Program-made: the position numbers and the translations under genes | Assembly: GCA_023313575.1 (NCBI GenBank) | Contig: JAJTTP010000020.1 | Coordinates: 310,001-374,000, forward strand | Reading direction: 5' to 3' | Length of the DNA stretch: 64,000 nt | Origin: Eutypella sp. D-1 | Taxonomy: Eukaryota; Ascomycota; Sordariomycetes; Xylariales; Diatrypaceae | Notes under the pieces: model-generated | Databases searched by the model: none | What the model saw: the letters and a program-made list of their open reading frames with translations, nothing else | What the model was told of the DNA's origin: nothing | Part shown: positions 51,863-62,242 of the stretch, in pieces | How positions within the stretch are numbered: position 1 is the stretch's first letter | Layout: the number at the start of each line of letters is the position of its first letter

Positions 51863-52438
51863 TGTTGGTTGTATAGTTTTCCGACGTTACGGGTTTTTTT
51901 TTTGGTAGCCCTTGTCGTTGTCGTTGTTGTTGTGTGACTTGTCGGTCTTGGAAAAAGAATGAGAATTGAAGTAAAACGTGGGGCAGATTTTAGGTTAAAG
52001 CTGGGACTTTTTTTTAGGAATTTTCTCTGATAAAAAAAAAGGTGCCAGGGGGGGGTAGCAGCTAGGATAGTGGGATTCCGGCAGGGCCCGGGGATAGATG
52101 AACGCTAGTGAAATACCAGAGTAACGTATGGACTCAATCTGACGCTAAGCTTTAAACGTATTATGGTGTATGTTACTATGTACGAAGTAACACTGCACAA
52201 GCCACATCGATAAGAAAAGTTAAAGCCGTTCAAGCCACAGTCTTTGCGATTTCTCCTCGGTACATCCAATCCATGAACATTTCATTCAGTTCGTACCTCA
52301 CATTTTTCTATATCTCGAGTCCTCACCATCTCCTCCGTATGGTGTAAATTAAACTTCCCCCGGTCTATATTCACTCCCGCCCCCAATCCGACCAGACTCC
52401 CACCCTCTTTTTAAACCCGAACCCTAACTCCCACCACC
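51863..52438. promoter_or_regulatory. Divergent promoter region between zuo1 and mzm1
   Basis: The 576 bp between the two start codons must serve both genes. CT-rich stretches lie next to the mzm1 ATG and, on the other strand, next to the zuo1 ATG. No factor-binding site is recognised. Confidence 0.5.
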
Positions 52439-52993
52439 ATGGCCGCTCTCCCAGTATACCGACACCTCCTCCGAGCCGCGCGCAAAGCCTTCCAAGGTAA
52501 CGACGCTCCCTTCCTCACTTCCTCCATTCCTCCCTAACCAGTCCCCCTAGGAGACGAAAGAGTCCTCAGCGCAGCGCGGGCCTCGATCCGGGACGGGTTC
52601 CGAGCCAACGCGTCCCTGGCGCCGACGGACCCGCAGACCGCGGGCGCGATCCAGCACGCCGAGCAGGTCGCCGCTATCCTGCGCCAGAACATCGTGCAGG
52701 GGCGGAAGGAGGGGGATTTGTACCGTGCGTGTCTACCCCTTCCCCCCAAGTTTGACTTTTTATTTTACTTTTTCTTCATGCTTGTTTTTCTGGTTTTCTT
52801 TCTTTTCTTTTTTCGGTTTTTTTTTTTTTTTTTTGCATAAGTGCAGGCAGGTTATCTTTACTGACACTCCAGGCGCGGGGGTGGAACAGGACTACGCATA
52901 CACGAGGACACCGAGCGCGGCGACAACGATACCGTCAAGATGCCCAACGGGCAAAAGGTCAAGATCGACGGCAAGAAGTGCTCCGACCGGTGA
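52439..52993 (+). CDS. mzm1: Mzm1, LYR-family mitochondrial complex III assembly factor, 111 residues
   Basis: Exons are 52439-52496, 52551-52724 and 52890-52993; the 54-nt and 165-nt introns are GT-AG and in phase, giving 111 residues. The N-terminus [13 protein letters not shown] carries the LYR-like motif, followed by [19 protein letters not shown] and [17 protein letters not shown]. The last exon starts inside the conserved [14 protein letters not shown] and ends in a Lys/Gly/Cys-containing tail. Mzm1 (human LYRM7) binds the Rieske iron-sulfur protein in the mitochondrial matrix and stabilises it before insertion into the bc1 complex. The protein is too short and too spliced for a long open frame, so the model rests on phase and family similarity. 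The longer second intron contains a T-rich stretch near its 3' end. Confidence 0.93.
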
Positions 52994-53472
52994 CCGGAAA
53001 AGAGGCGAGCCGAATCGCCAGCAGGCAAACGCACATAAGAAGAGAACCTGGGGAAGAAATGAAGGGGAACCGTCTGAGCCAGCGGGCAGTCTTCAGTCCC
53101 TAGGGGGTAGGGACCTGCATTGTATATAGTTATGTATAGATATTATGACGTGATACCCCGTGTACCATATACGACAAAGCACGAGCCATGAAAGCCACTC
53201 TCTCCGTCTCCGTCTCCCTCTCTCTCTCTATCTCAGGGGAAAAACCAACCGCAGTATAAAAGCAACACGTGATAATCCTCATCTTTTTCCATAACCATGG
53301 AAACCATTGTTTTTTTCTCATCGTAACAGGAATAATAATCCCCCCCCCCCACTCCCACACGCCTTAAAAACGCCGTCCATGCAAGAAAAAAAGGCTCTGA
53401 GCTGTAGTAGTAGTAGTAGGCATCCCGTAACGTTGAAAACTGTGAAATAAAGAAAAAAAAATTCATGAGCGC
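52994..53472. other. Intergenic region between convergent mzm1 and slt11
   Basis: This is the shared 3' side of both genes and contains no coding sequence. It holds short CTCTCT, poly-C and GTA repeats. Confidence 0.5.
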
Positions 53473-54702
53473 TCAATCGCCCGCTAGACTGGCATAGTTG
53501 ACCTCGCCAACACCGGGCGGGGGCGCGACGGCAGACAAGCGCTCGATATCCTGGTCCTGCGCCGCGGCCCCACCAGCTTCTCCCTGTCCAGACGCGCCCT
53601 CGATAGCCCTCTTGCCGCCCTGCTGCTGTTGGCGTCTACGATCCGCAAACGCCGAGCGGCCATCACGACCCATAGCAGAGCGCTCATCCTTATTCATGAG
53701 ACCGACAGCGCGGGGCTGGGACCAGCGGACGCGGAGGGGGCAGCCGGCGATGACGGCGCGGCCCCTGCAGGCAGCGGCGGCGCGCTCGGCGGCGTCGCGG
53801 GTCTCGTAGTTGACGAAGGCGCAGTGCGACATGTGACTGCACACGAGGCTCTTGATCTTGCCGTGTTCCTTGAAGAAGTCGCGTAGGCGGTGCTCGGGGA
53901 GGTCGTCTTCGACCCCTGTCACGAATAGGCTCATGATTGTCTTGTCGGCTGGCGGCTCGTAGTCTTTTGGTCCTGGCGGTAGCTGTGCTGCGCTGGGGAA
54001 TGGCCGCTTGTTGTTGTTTCTTCCGCCCATTCCGCCTCCTCCTCGTCCTCCGCCTCCGCGCGGACCTGCGCCCGCTGCTGCTGCTGCTCGCGAGTCGCGC
54101 GTCCGAATTGGTCCTGGGCCTCCGAATCCAGCTCCTACCGCCGGATTACCACCACCACCTCCTCCTCCTGCTCCGCTATTACTACTACTGCCACCCTCCG
54201 CGGCAGGGTCCTCAATAGCCCTACCCTTCCTGAAATACGGTTTACTAGTAGCGAGTCTACGCAACAGCTCGCGGGCCTTCTCGTCCGTCTTCTCGTACTC
54301 CTCGGTTCCCGCACTGCCGTCCTCGATAGCCTTCTCGTTATTCTGGGCGAAGTACTCGCGGTTGATCTCGGAGGAGGGGCCGGGCGCCACCATCTTGAGG
54401 GCGGCGTCGCGGATGGTGAGGGGCAGGCCGAAGGACAGGTCGAGCATGCAGGCCTGGCAGCAGTTCTTGAGGCGCGCGCATGTGAGGCAGATGTTGGTCC
54501 GTTTTTTCCGCCCGTGCGCCCGGTCCGCCGCCCAGCTGAAGACCGTGAACGGTCGCGTGCATACCTTGCACTCCGCCCCGTAGTCCTCCTTCAGCATCTT
54601 CACGTACGGGTTCGCTGGCAGACAACTCTCGCATACTGATGGGAAGTCCGTCGTCTCCCACCCTGACCGGTTCAGGTCCTGCTTGATCTGTGGTGGCGGC
54701 AT
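53473..54702 (-). CDS. slt11: Pre-mRNA-splicing factor SLT11/Ecm2 (Cwf5, RBM22 family), 409 residues
   Basis: This single-exon gene encodes a spliceosome component acting at the catalytic core with U2/U6 and the Prp19-associated complex. The N-terminus is a Torus-like zinc-binding domain rich in Cys pairs (residues 24/27, 45/48, 72/75, 81-85; CESCLP, CKVC, CLTCARLKNCCQAC). Next come the conserved LDLSFGLPLTIRD and REYFAQNNEK, then a Gly/Ala/Arg-rich linker (about 165-230). An RRM follows at about 254-330 (LFVTGV as RNP2, HCAFVNYET as RNP1-like, PLRVRWSQPR). The C-terminus is Gln/Gly-rich. Length and order match the fungal family. The Gly-rich linker is longer than I would expect, from memory, for yeast Ecm2. 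Confidence 0.95.
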   Translation of the reverse strand: MPPPQIKQDLNRSGWETTDFPSVCESCLPANPYVKMLKEDYGAECKVCTRPFTVFSWAADRAHGRKKRTNICLTCARLKNCCQACMLDLSFGLPLTIRDAALKMVAPGPSSEINREYFAQNNEKAIEDGSAGTEEYEKTDEKARELLRRLATSKPYFRKGRAIEDPAAEGGSSSNSGAGGGGGGGNPAVGAGFGGPGPIRTRDSRAAAAAGAGPRGGGGRGGGGMGGRNNNKRPFPSAAQLPPGPKDYEPPADKTIMSLFVTGVEDDLPEHRLRDFFKEHGKIKSLVCSHMSHCAFVNYETRDAAERAAAACRGRAVIAGCPLRVRWSQPRAVGLMNKDERSAMGRDGRSAFADRRRQQQQGGKRAIEGASGQGEAGGAAAQDQDIERLSAVAPPPGVGEVNYASLAGD

Positions 54703-55647
54703 CGCGACAAGTTAAATATCGTGATTTGTCCGAGCGCAGATCCGGTTTGGGTGTTAAAATCGGTGTTGTTCTCGTTTTGTATTGTTTTGACGCGTACCAT
54801 ACGATGAGTACTCGTCTGCGTATCGCTTTCGCTACAGTTAGAGGCGATGTCGCGATATTGTCCGACAGAATGGCAATGAATGGAAGTGTGTTGGATAGGT
54901 GATAAATTGATGAAGCTCGGATGGTGGAAATGGAGAAGAAGCGTAGAAGGTAACTTTGCTTAATAAAATCGATGTGGCGCAGGTCGCTGCTGCTTATTAT
55001 GGAGATGGTTGATAAGCTAAGTATCTAAATATCTATTGTGGCGCTCATGGTCCATAATTTAGATGTACATATGTACATATGTAGATGGGATACATAACTT
55101 TGTACGTACTAACCGATATAGACAATTAGTGGGCTCTAAAGGTACCTAGGTACTTAGGGATGGAACCCCTATTCAAACTGACCTCTATGATCCACTTCGT
55201 GTGATCATCATCTGATAACAGCCATTGCAGTGAAATCAAACGAGTAACACTGTAACATTTGCTTGAACATGTCACACAATAACACCAACAACAAACTTAG
55301 AATCAGGACAATCACAGTTCTTCATTTTAGCAAGAATGTGTCTTTCAGAGAGTGCGAGTCCCTGCAGTAACTAAGCTTGTTAGGGAGGGGAAACTGTTCT
55401 CGCTTCTGCTGATCATGCCAAAGCCTAAAGAGCCCTCGTCGCTCGAATGTCTGCTCCGTCGTACGGTTCCATCCTCCCCGTGACTTGTAAAGACCGTTCC
55501 AAAAACCTCTCTTGAAAACTTTCCCAACTTAAAAGAGCAAAGTCTCATCCAACACATCCTGATCATGAACGCGGGGGGGGTCGCATGCATTCGTAGATTC
55601 TAAGCTGGCAGGTCAGGAGTGCTCGGGAATGTTGGAAATTGGAGCCT
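54703..55647. other. Intergenic region
   Basis: No gene is supported. The left part carries the slt11 promoter on the minus strand; an ACAT/GTACATATGT palindromic stretch lies near 55063-55084. Confidence 0.5.
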
Positions 55648-56195
55648 TTAGTCAGTCGGTTGGTAACAGTCGAGAAATCGGCGTTCTTCAGCACCTAGTA
55701 GAAGTAATTCGCCTGTTAGCCTCAACATCCAAGGACCTCTCTCGACGTAAGGGGGGGGGGGCACTTACTTGCCATGCCCGGTGGAACGGGCGCGTCTTCA
55801 ACCTTAATCTGCCGGCTATTGAGAACGGTCGCTAATTGGAGGGCACCATTATTAGATACATAAGTGATATCCATGTTGAGAAAGAAATCCCCAGTATCCT
55901 GGATGATAATGTTATCAAATATAGCGAATTTCTTTTGCTTGAGGTCTGCCGGTAGCTCTCTAGAAGTGTGGGCTGGCTGCATTTGTTTACCCACCGGCCC
56001 GTGCCCATATCCTCCCGGCTGCCAATATTGGACCACGTCCCACCCCGAGAGGCCGCTCGGATCCCGAGACTTGTAAAGCTTGAGCTTCACGTAGTATTCC
56101 TTCGCGTCTCCAGGGCCCGCTACCACGAGGGGAGGGTATAGAAGCCGGCCCTTCATGGCGCTTGCAGGGGGTTGGATTTGGATGTAGTAAGACAT
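55648..56195 (-). CDS. Small velvet-domain-like protein, 157 residues
   Basis: Minus-strand exons 56195-55769 and 55694-55648 are joined by a GT-AG intron in phase, giving 157 residues. The sequence begins YYIQIQPPASAMKGRLLYPPLVV, as in velvet domains (Q-PP, then GR and PP), then has a variable middle, FAIFDNIIIQDTGDFFLNMDI, a TVLNSRQIKVEDAPVPPG segment and a C-terminal SAEERRFLDCYQ. This resembles the velvet fold of VeA/VelB/VosA-type regulators, which bind DNA through an NF-kappaB-like fold and control development and secondary metabolism. The small size means only the bare domain is present. The second exon has two in-frame acceptors 18 nt apart (CAG and TAG), adding or skipping six residues. 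The family call is inference from motifs. Confidence 0.55.
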
Positions 56196-56918
56196 GGTGC
56201 TAGGCCGTAACAAATATAGTGATGGTGTATAGTTGATATGGCTCAAAAAGGACAAGAGTTGGTTGTGGAGGCGTATTGGACATCTACCTGTTCGCTGGGG
56301 GGTCCCATCAGCTTTTATATTCATATCTGAGCAACCATATCTCCCAACTCACTGATAGCGTCTGGCCTTTTCATACCATCTTTCACTTGCGCAGAAGCCC
56401 TGATGGTTGGAGTAAGAGCAAACACCAGCATATGTAGTTTGAACTATGATCCACGGGGTGTTGTTCACCCTAGTCACAGTGTGACCGTCATTCGAGTTAG
56501 CCGATCTTTTTGTTCGAGCCTCGCCGTGGCTGCAAACTGGTGGTACCAACAGCAACGCGAATGGATGACCGATATTCAGTGCAAACGCGAGTCCTGTCCC
56601 ATCCTCGCGGGGTAGGGTCATGTCGACTCGGCACCGAACAACACTTGTCGGAAGGACAGTCATTCTCAACAGGCCTTGTGTCGCACCAACATCTCAGTTC
56701 TTGCCGTTCCTTCTGTGTCGCTCTTCGTACAACCACAAGCTTGTGTGTATGTGATAGCAATGATTATGACGTTGCCGGATATGTCATATGCGGATTTTTA
56801 TATGTTTCTTTGTCAACCTGTAACCGTAACGTACAAGAGAGCGCAATATCAATAATGCCTGAGGCATCAACCCAGGATCCGAATCAACTCCAAAACTCAT
56901 CTGTTCGTACAACCTTCC
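56196..56918. other. Intergenic region
   Basis: No coding sequence is supported. It contains the promoter of the small velvet-like gene on its left side and the 3' flank of the second HET gene on its right. Confidence 0.5.
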
Positions 56919-58829
56919 TTAGCTCAGAGTGATTTCCTCCACTAGCAGATCGCCTGCCTCGACCAAATCCTCCGGGTAAAGATCAGGGATACTGCAGGCC
57001 CCAACAAGCCGGAACCTTGAATCCACTTCGCGGACTATAAAATTCCTTCGGATTTTGTCCATGTAGAAGATCTTGTCATGTGTTTTCATTCCCGGTGGCC
57101 CAAGACCGATGTAGCCCGTTCTCGATTTAAATAGAGTAAGTTCGTTGAGCTGATCCGCAAACGTACTTTCAATCAAGTAATTACCGATGTAGTCAGGGTG
57201 GTACTTCTCTCCCAGAAATTCAGGAAGTACAAATTTCAGACCCTCTTTCTTCATGTAGGTGTCCCATAATAGAGATTCAAAGGTATTTTGAGCCTTGAGC
57301 TCATCACTGAACGGGTAGTATTTGGGCATCTCTGGGATGTATATGAAGAAACACTTCCAAAGAATGTTGATGATGGATTTCTCTTCAGACCAGTTTCTCG
57401 TATCCAGGCACTTCACAAAGAATTCCGCCCATGGTTCAAAGAGATTTTCTCCTTCCGGGTGTAGTGGGTGTGTCATTATAACATCGTCGATAAGAGCTGC
57501 CGAGACGTGAAGGTCTGTACGATCCGTGGTGGTATAATAGAAGTTTTCTTCTGGACGTTCTCCTTGGTGGTCACTTCTTCCTCGCTTATAAAAAACACCT
57601 ATGGCCCTGTCTGTAGGTTTACCCCTCAAGTCTGGGACCCAAGATGGTAGCTTCCAGCCTGTCTCAATTCGGTGGTAGCCTATTCCTCCACATGAAAGGT
57701 CCGCATGATGCTGGAATTTCTCGAGGACTAGAGTAAACCAGTCAATGTAACAGTCTTCGACAGTCGAAGAATAGTCGATGGTCAGCCCTTCCATTTTAGA
57801 GAGGCCGGCAAGTCCGTAGACTGCATCAAGATCATTGGACATGTGATACTCCGGAGCCAATATGGGAATGCGTAAACCAAAATCTTCTTCATCTCGGCCG
57901 AGTGTGAGTTCTCTGAAACTTATCAGTCTTTTTGTAACCGATCTTAGTTTTTCGACGATTGGCAAATAAGGTTTGACGATGTTGTCATGAAAACTAACGG
58001 ACGGAGTACCGAAAGGCATTCTTAAAACTCTGGCTATCCGTTGAGAAAATTCGTGTATGACTTGGAAGCCGACAGCTTGATTCTCATATACCCAAATGTT
58101 TGTTGATGGGTTTGCAAGAACCACCTCTTGGACGATCCACATCCGAGCCCAGTACTCTAGCCCAGTGAAAGCTTTGATTGCTTCCCAACATGGGTTCAAG
58201 CCATCGGGACTGTTGCTAGTTGGGCATAGGTAAGATAACTGGTCGTTCCAATCAAACTCTACAACATGTACCAGCTTGGTTGTGTCCGTCGTATCGTCCT
58301 CAGACATTGTCATCTCTTTCAAGTTCCTGAAAACAGGCAAAGCGGATTCCATAGTTCGTAACGCAAGCCCTATGTCGTCCTTCATACCAGATCCCAGCCA
58401 TGATATAACTGAATCTGCTGAGCTGTAGATATCACCCATCAACTGAACTTGTATGCTTTTTTCTTCATTGTCATCCTGGTTTATGCATAGAGCATCAACC
58501 CAGAGATATTTTGGTGCAGGATCGCCGAGGCTTCCTATTTCTCTATGGTATCTCAAGTAACGGAGTGCGGCCTCGAGGTTCCTAGTTGCATAAAATGCAT
58601 GGCCATTGACACTGATCTTCTTCGGTTCACTAGGATCCCCCCAAACATATGATAATGCGGCATACTTGGGTCTCACCGAGAATGAGTGCGTTTCAAGGTG
58701 GCAACAGATGTTGTCGTTGTGATTTTGTGCAGGAGAAAGGGTCAGGAGCCTGATCTCTCGTTTAGCTACGTTGAGGGCAGAGTAGCTCAAACGCTTTTCT
58801 TCATTGACTAGCTCCATATCTTTCCCCAT
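56919..58829 (-). CDS. HET-domain protein, 636 residues
   Basis: This single-exon gene lies on the minus strand. The first ATG of the frame is at 58829; the frame stays open for another 70 codons upstream into LTR-like sequence but has no ATG there. The HET domain starts at residue 56 with YAALSYVWGDPS, continues with YLRYHREIG and YLWVDALCINQDDN (about 108-121) and IYSSADSVISWLG, and WARMWIVQEVVLANP marks its end. The C-terminal half contains LDAVYGLAGLSKMEGLTIDYS and other segments usual in this large fungal family, then a tail of unknown role. It belongs to a different subfamily from the HET gene at 42.8 kb, with little similarity outside the domain. The gene is intact, and a relic of the window's LTR family ends about 87 bp upstream of its start. 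Confidence 0.92.
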   Translation of the reverse strand: MGKDMELVNEEKRLSYSALNVAKREIRLLTLSPAQNHNDNICCHLETHSFSVRPKYAALSYVWGDPSEPKKISVNGHAFYATRNLEAALRYLRYHREIGSLGDPAPKYLWVDALCINQDDNEEKSIQVQLMGDIYSSADSVISWLGSGMKDDIGLALRTMESALPVFRNLKEMTMSEDDTTDTTKLVHVVEFDWNDQLSYLCPTSNSPDGLNPCWEAIKAFTGLEYWARMWIVQEVVLANPSTNIWVYENQAVGFQVIHEFSQRIARVLRMPFGTPSVSFHDNIVKPYLPIVEKLRSVTKRLISFRELTLGRDEEDFGLRIPILAPEYHMSNDLDAVYGLAGLSKMEGLTIDYSSTVEDCYIDWFTLVLEKFQHHADLSCGGIGYHRIETGWKLPSWVPDLRGKPTDRAIGVFYKRGRSDHQGERPEENFYYTTTDRTDLHVSAALIDDVIMTHPLHPEGENLFEPWAEFFVKCLDTRNWSEEKSIINILWKCFFIYIPEMPKYYPFSDELKAQNTFESLLWDTYMKKEGLKFVLPEFLGEKYHPDYIGNYLIESTFADQLNELTLFKSRTGYIGLGPPGMKTHDKIFYMDKIRRNFIVREVDSRFRLVGACSIPDLYPEDLVEAGDLLVEEITLS

Positions 58830-59818
58830 ATGTGAAGACAATAGGAAATATGAACTCGTCGTTTCGATCGATTCCAGTAGGAAATGTCGTAAATGGGGTA
58901 ATCGGGTGGTGAAGATGTTATGCCAAAAGGTTCGGTGCAGAGTGAGATAGAGTTCGAAGGTCGCTGCGAAGCGACTTGATAGTATGGATAGAGGTCGAAT
59001 AGCTGTTGAACTTTGCCCTTCCACGGATAGGGGGGCCAACCTGGCTCATTATTATGTGGCACAGTGGTTTACAATAGGTCGCTATCATCCTTATGAATCG
59101 AGGAATATCTCAGAGCTTCAATCGCCATTGATTAGGATCATTAACAGGACCAGCTGATTGGTCGAGAAAATTTTACTATGCAGTATTCCTTATCGTTGAC
59201 ACTGCCGCTACGCACTGACTCATGCAGAGACAACAGTCAATCGAATCCATCTAGGCCAACGCACTGAAGTATGCCTTTCCAGCTGCATGGCTAGGCATAA
59301 AGGGAGAAAGCCAGACAGATTAGCCTTCGGCATAGCCTACAGCAAATTTCCTGATTTTTCTTACCATCTCCAATTAACACTGCCCCAACCTGTCCATTTA
59401 CAAATACCCACCGCCTATCAAATCGAGTTGAAGTTTTCTCACCGAAAAAGGCCCTTCCGGCTGTATGGCAAGGCATAAAGGAAGAAGGTCTCATGATTTA
59501 ACTTCGGTACATCTGTCAGAACCCCTCCCAAGCAACCGAATATTGGACTAGGTTGCCCGCATCGTATTGCCTTCAGTAAAGTATATTCGCTACATCCATA
59601 CCAGACTAAGCTGAAAGGCCAAGCTATCCACGTCTACCTATTCTCTCACACATATAACTTCGTGTCCCAGCATCTATGTCAGACACCAGCGCACTATAGA
59701 AATCAGTAAAACAACCACATAAGTACATATTAACTAGATAATCCATTTACTTGATCTTTTTCTTTTCTTCCTCTTTGATTCATTTTATCCTTTCTTCCCA
59801 CGAGAAACAGGAGACGCG
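58830..59818. other. Intergenic region with LTR relic and direct repeats
   Basis: The left part holds the LTR relic (58916-59063). At about 59270-59306 and 59444-59480 two direct copies of a sequence of about 37 bp occur (CTTCC, GGCATAAAGG and following bases shared, about 80 percent identity by eye). No gene is supported. The stretch 59700-59818 is the leader of the AAA ATPase gene. Confidence 0.5.
58916..59063 (+). mobile_element. Diverged, internally deleted copy of the LTR family
   Basis: It begins TGTTATGCC, like TGTTAGGG in the intact LTR, continues with GCAGAGTGA and has the conserved block ATAGAGGTCGAATAG followed by TTGAACT. It ends near TTATTATGTGGCACA, comparable to the LTR end TTATCACGTGACA. 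At about 148 bp it lacks some 70 bp of the inner part. I see no matching 5-bp duplication at its flanks. It sits just upstream of the HET gene on the opposite strand. Confidence 0.65.
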
Positions 59819-62242
59819 ATGTCTGCGGAACAGGATATGGAAGAGACCATTGACGATATGGAAGAGTCCAGTGATGACCCCCAGACACTTCAGTCATTTG
59901 GACAGAAATGCGAGGTAAAAACCCTCTACAAAACCAAATCGACGTGTGACTGCTGCATCAGCTGGGTTGATCGCAAGCCCGCTACCGATGATCCTCAAAA
60001 ACATCGTCAAGTGAAAGAAGAACATGATGGCTTCGCACTACTAAAGCGGAAACAACCGCACGGTTCCTCTGGATGGATAACACATTCCGTTGTCATTAAC
60101 AGTCCTCACATCAAGGCCCGCCTTGCCCCCATATTTCAGGACTACCAAGGTGTCAATCCGTATGCAGTAGACCTAGAATTCGAAGCACCATTCATCCCGT
60201 TGCTACACAGACGAGAAGAAATATTCCAGGCTGAAAGGGACGAGACCGACGGACTTGCACGGCAACACTTAGCCCTTTTTCGGGATTTTCTAAACCTAGA
60301 ATTGGCTGATTCAGATGTATTCTTAAACCAATTCAAGTCTACGCACTTCCTTGAGTTCCAACAAATCCCCCTAGTATTTGTCCCCGGCGAGGTCATCATC
60401 AAGAACGCGGGCGGCATAACATCTACTGCCATTCTATTACAGGTATCGAAGGCATGTGGGTATTCTTCTCGAGAAAATTATCTACTTCAAGTCAGGTGCT
60501 TGGAATGGAATGGCAAGAGATGTGGGTATAAGACGACAACCTGGGTAGTGAACTATTTCTAAGGAAGTCGGAAACTGGACAACATGCCCATATTTCCGCT
60601 TAGGATTGCCCCGAACCGAAAAGGCATGGAAGCATCCCTCATTGATCGAGGTCGAAAGTTCCATGAACTTTGTGGCCAGCATTTGCGGCAATTTACAGGG
60701 ACCATGAGAATTGGACGCAATGGCATATTCATGCCAGGAAATTTCGTACATGTGAGCATCTTTATGTCGCCCCTATTGTGCTACGATTAATTAGGTTGGG
60801 GTGCGTAGGTCGAGGAACGCATCTTCATCGATACCGAGGCTTACTACCGAGGCCGAAAAAAGTGTCCGCCTGTGTTAGACGACATCCTTCCATACAACGA
60901 TTCCCAAACCGGTCTCTATGACTCTGAAATGGAGTCTAATGAACACCAGCGAAAAGACGAGTTCGGGGGTGTCCCAACAAAGCGAGATTGTCTTTTGGCA
61001 CCACCCGTGGTGAAAGGGTTCGCGTTGCAATCGAAAGAATGGGGTGAGTGTCGAACCTTCTCTTTATTAGAAAGTAACTCACTGCAATTATTACTTGCGC
61101 TAAATACGATATAGCCAAGTTTGAAGTCGATGGGATCCGATGTGTTGATTGGAACACGACGGCAATACAGAATCTCGTATTGGAGGAAAGTGCCAAAAAC
61201 CTTCTCTTGGCTCTTGCAAGGTCGAGGAGTCCAGCAAACAATAGAAAAGACTTTGATGATTTTGTGATGGGGAAGGGTACGGGCACCGTGATACTTCTAC
61301 ACGGTCCTCCAGGAGTCGGGAAGACTCTAACAGCCGAGGCTGGTACGTTAATTGTCTATCTCCTTTCACACACAACTAACAGCTGAAGTGAGTGAACATC
61401 AACGCCGGCCACTTTATCGCCTAGATGTCAGTGAACTTGGATACACGCCAGAGAAGGTAGAGACCGGATTGAGGCAGGCACTTGAGCTATGCGCTAGGTG
61501 GAATGCCATCCTATTGATTGACGAAGCCGACGTCTTCCTCGAGCGTCGCTCTTCAGATAACCTGAAGCGTAATGAGCTTGTCTCTAGTAAGAAATTGTCC
61601 CTTGATTCAAGTAACTTAATATTGTCTTATCTGACTGAATTTTATAGTCTTCCTGCGGCTGCTTGAATACTACTCTGGAATGATGATCTTGACAACAAAT
61701 ATGGTCAAGACAATCGATGGTGCCTTTGAATCACGCATCGACCTAGCCCTATCCTATCCATCTCTAGACAAAAGTCAAAGAAAGGAAATTTGGCAGCGTG
61801 TTCTCAAACTTGTCGACCTGTCACAAGGTGGGAGGGCTATCCCGGCTTGGAATATTGTATTCTTTGATACTTCTATTCATTTGATAATAAACGGTTATGG
61901 TCCTAAGGTCCTTGGGAAAAAGAAGAAGAAGGGAAAGAGGAGAAGTCTCCTAACCCCGCATAGGCCCATTGATATACCCGTCCTCACGTGACTAACAGGG
62001 ATCGCTGCCAAGGTTCCGGTTTACAGTGTCCCTCCGTGTGACACGACCCTCAACAGGTCAAGGTCAGCGATGAAGACTTAGACAAATTGGCAATGATGGA
62101 GCTTAATGGCAGGCACATCAAGAGTGCCGTGAAGACAGCCCGTCTGCTGGCTACTTCTCAACAAGAGCCGCTGGGATATTCTCACCTGCGAGTGGTCTTG
62201 GAGTTGCGAGAGGCGACTATGAAGACGATGAAGGATAACTGA
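59819..62242 (+). pseudogene. AAA+ ATPase (DUF7025-type N-terminus) with an in-frame stop
   Basis: Probable exons are 59819-60751, 60809-61043, 61115-61342, 61383-61586, 61648-61827 and 62057-62242. The N-terminal half matches the fungal domain preceding many AAA ATPases (KCEVKTLYKTKS, SHG-like QPHGSSGWI, VDLEFEAPFIPLLHRR, RGRKFHELCG, IFIDTEAYYRG). The ATPase core has Walker A GPPGVGKTLTAE, Walker B AILLIDEADVF, LTTN as sensor 1 and the lid LNGRHIKSAVKTARLL. Two defects are visible. A TAA at 60560-60562 stands within a fully conserved frame (VNYF, stop, GSRKLDN). The last intron also leaves phase 1 while the terminal exon needs phase 0. The function of intact relatives is not established as far as I know. 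It may be a pseudogene; sequencing error or read-through cannot be excluded. Confidence 0.75.

Noticed and set aside
58906..59068. GTGGT on both sides of the LTR relic as a target duplication
   Set aside because: The left copy lies five bases away from the TG terminus, so it does not abut the element.
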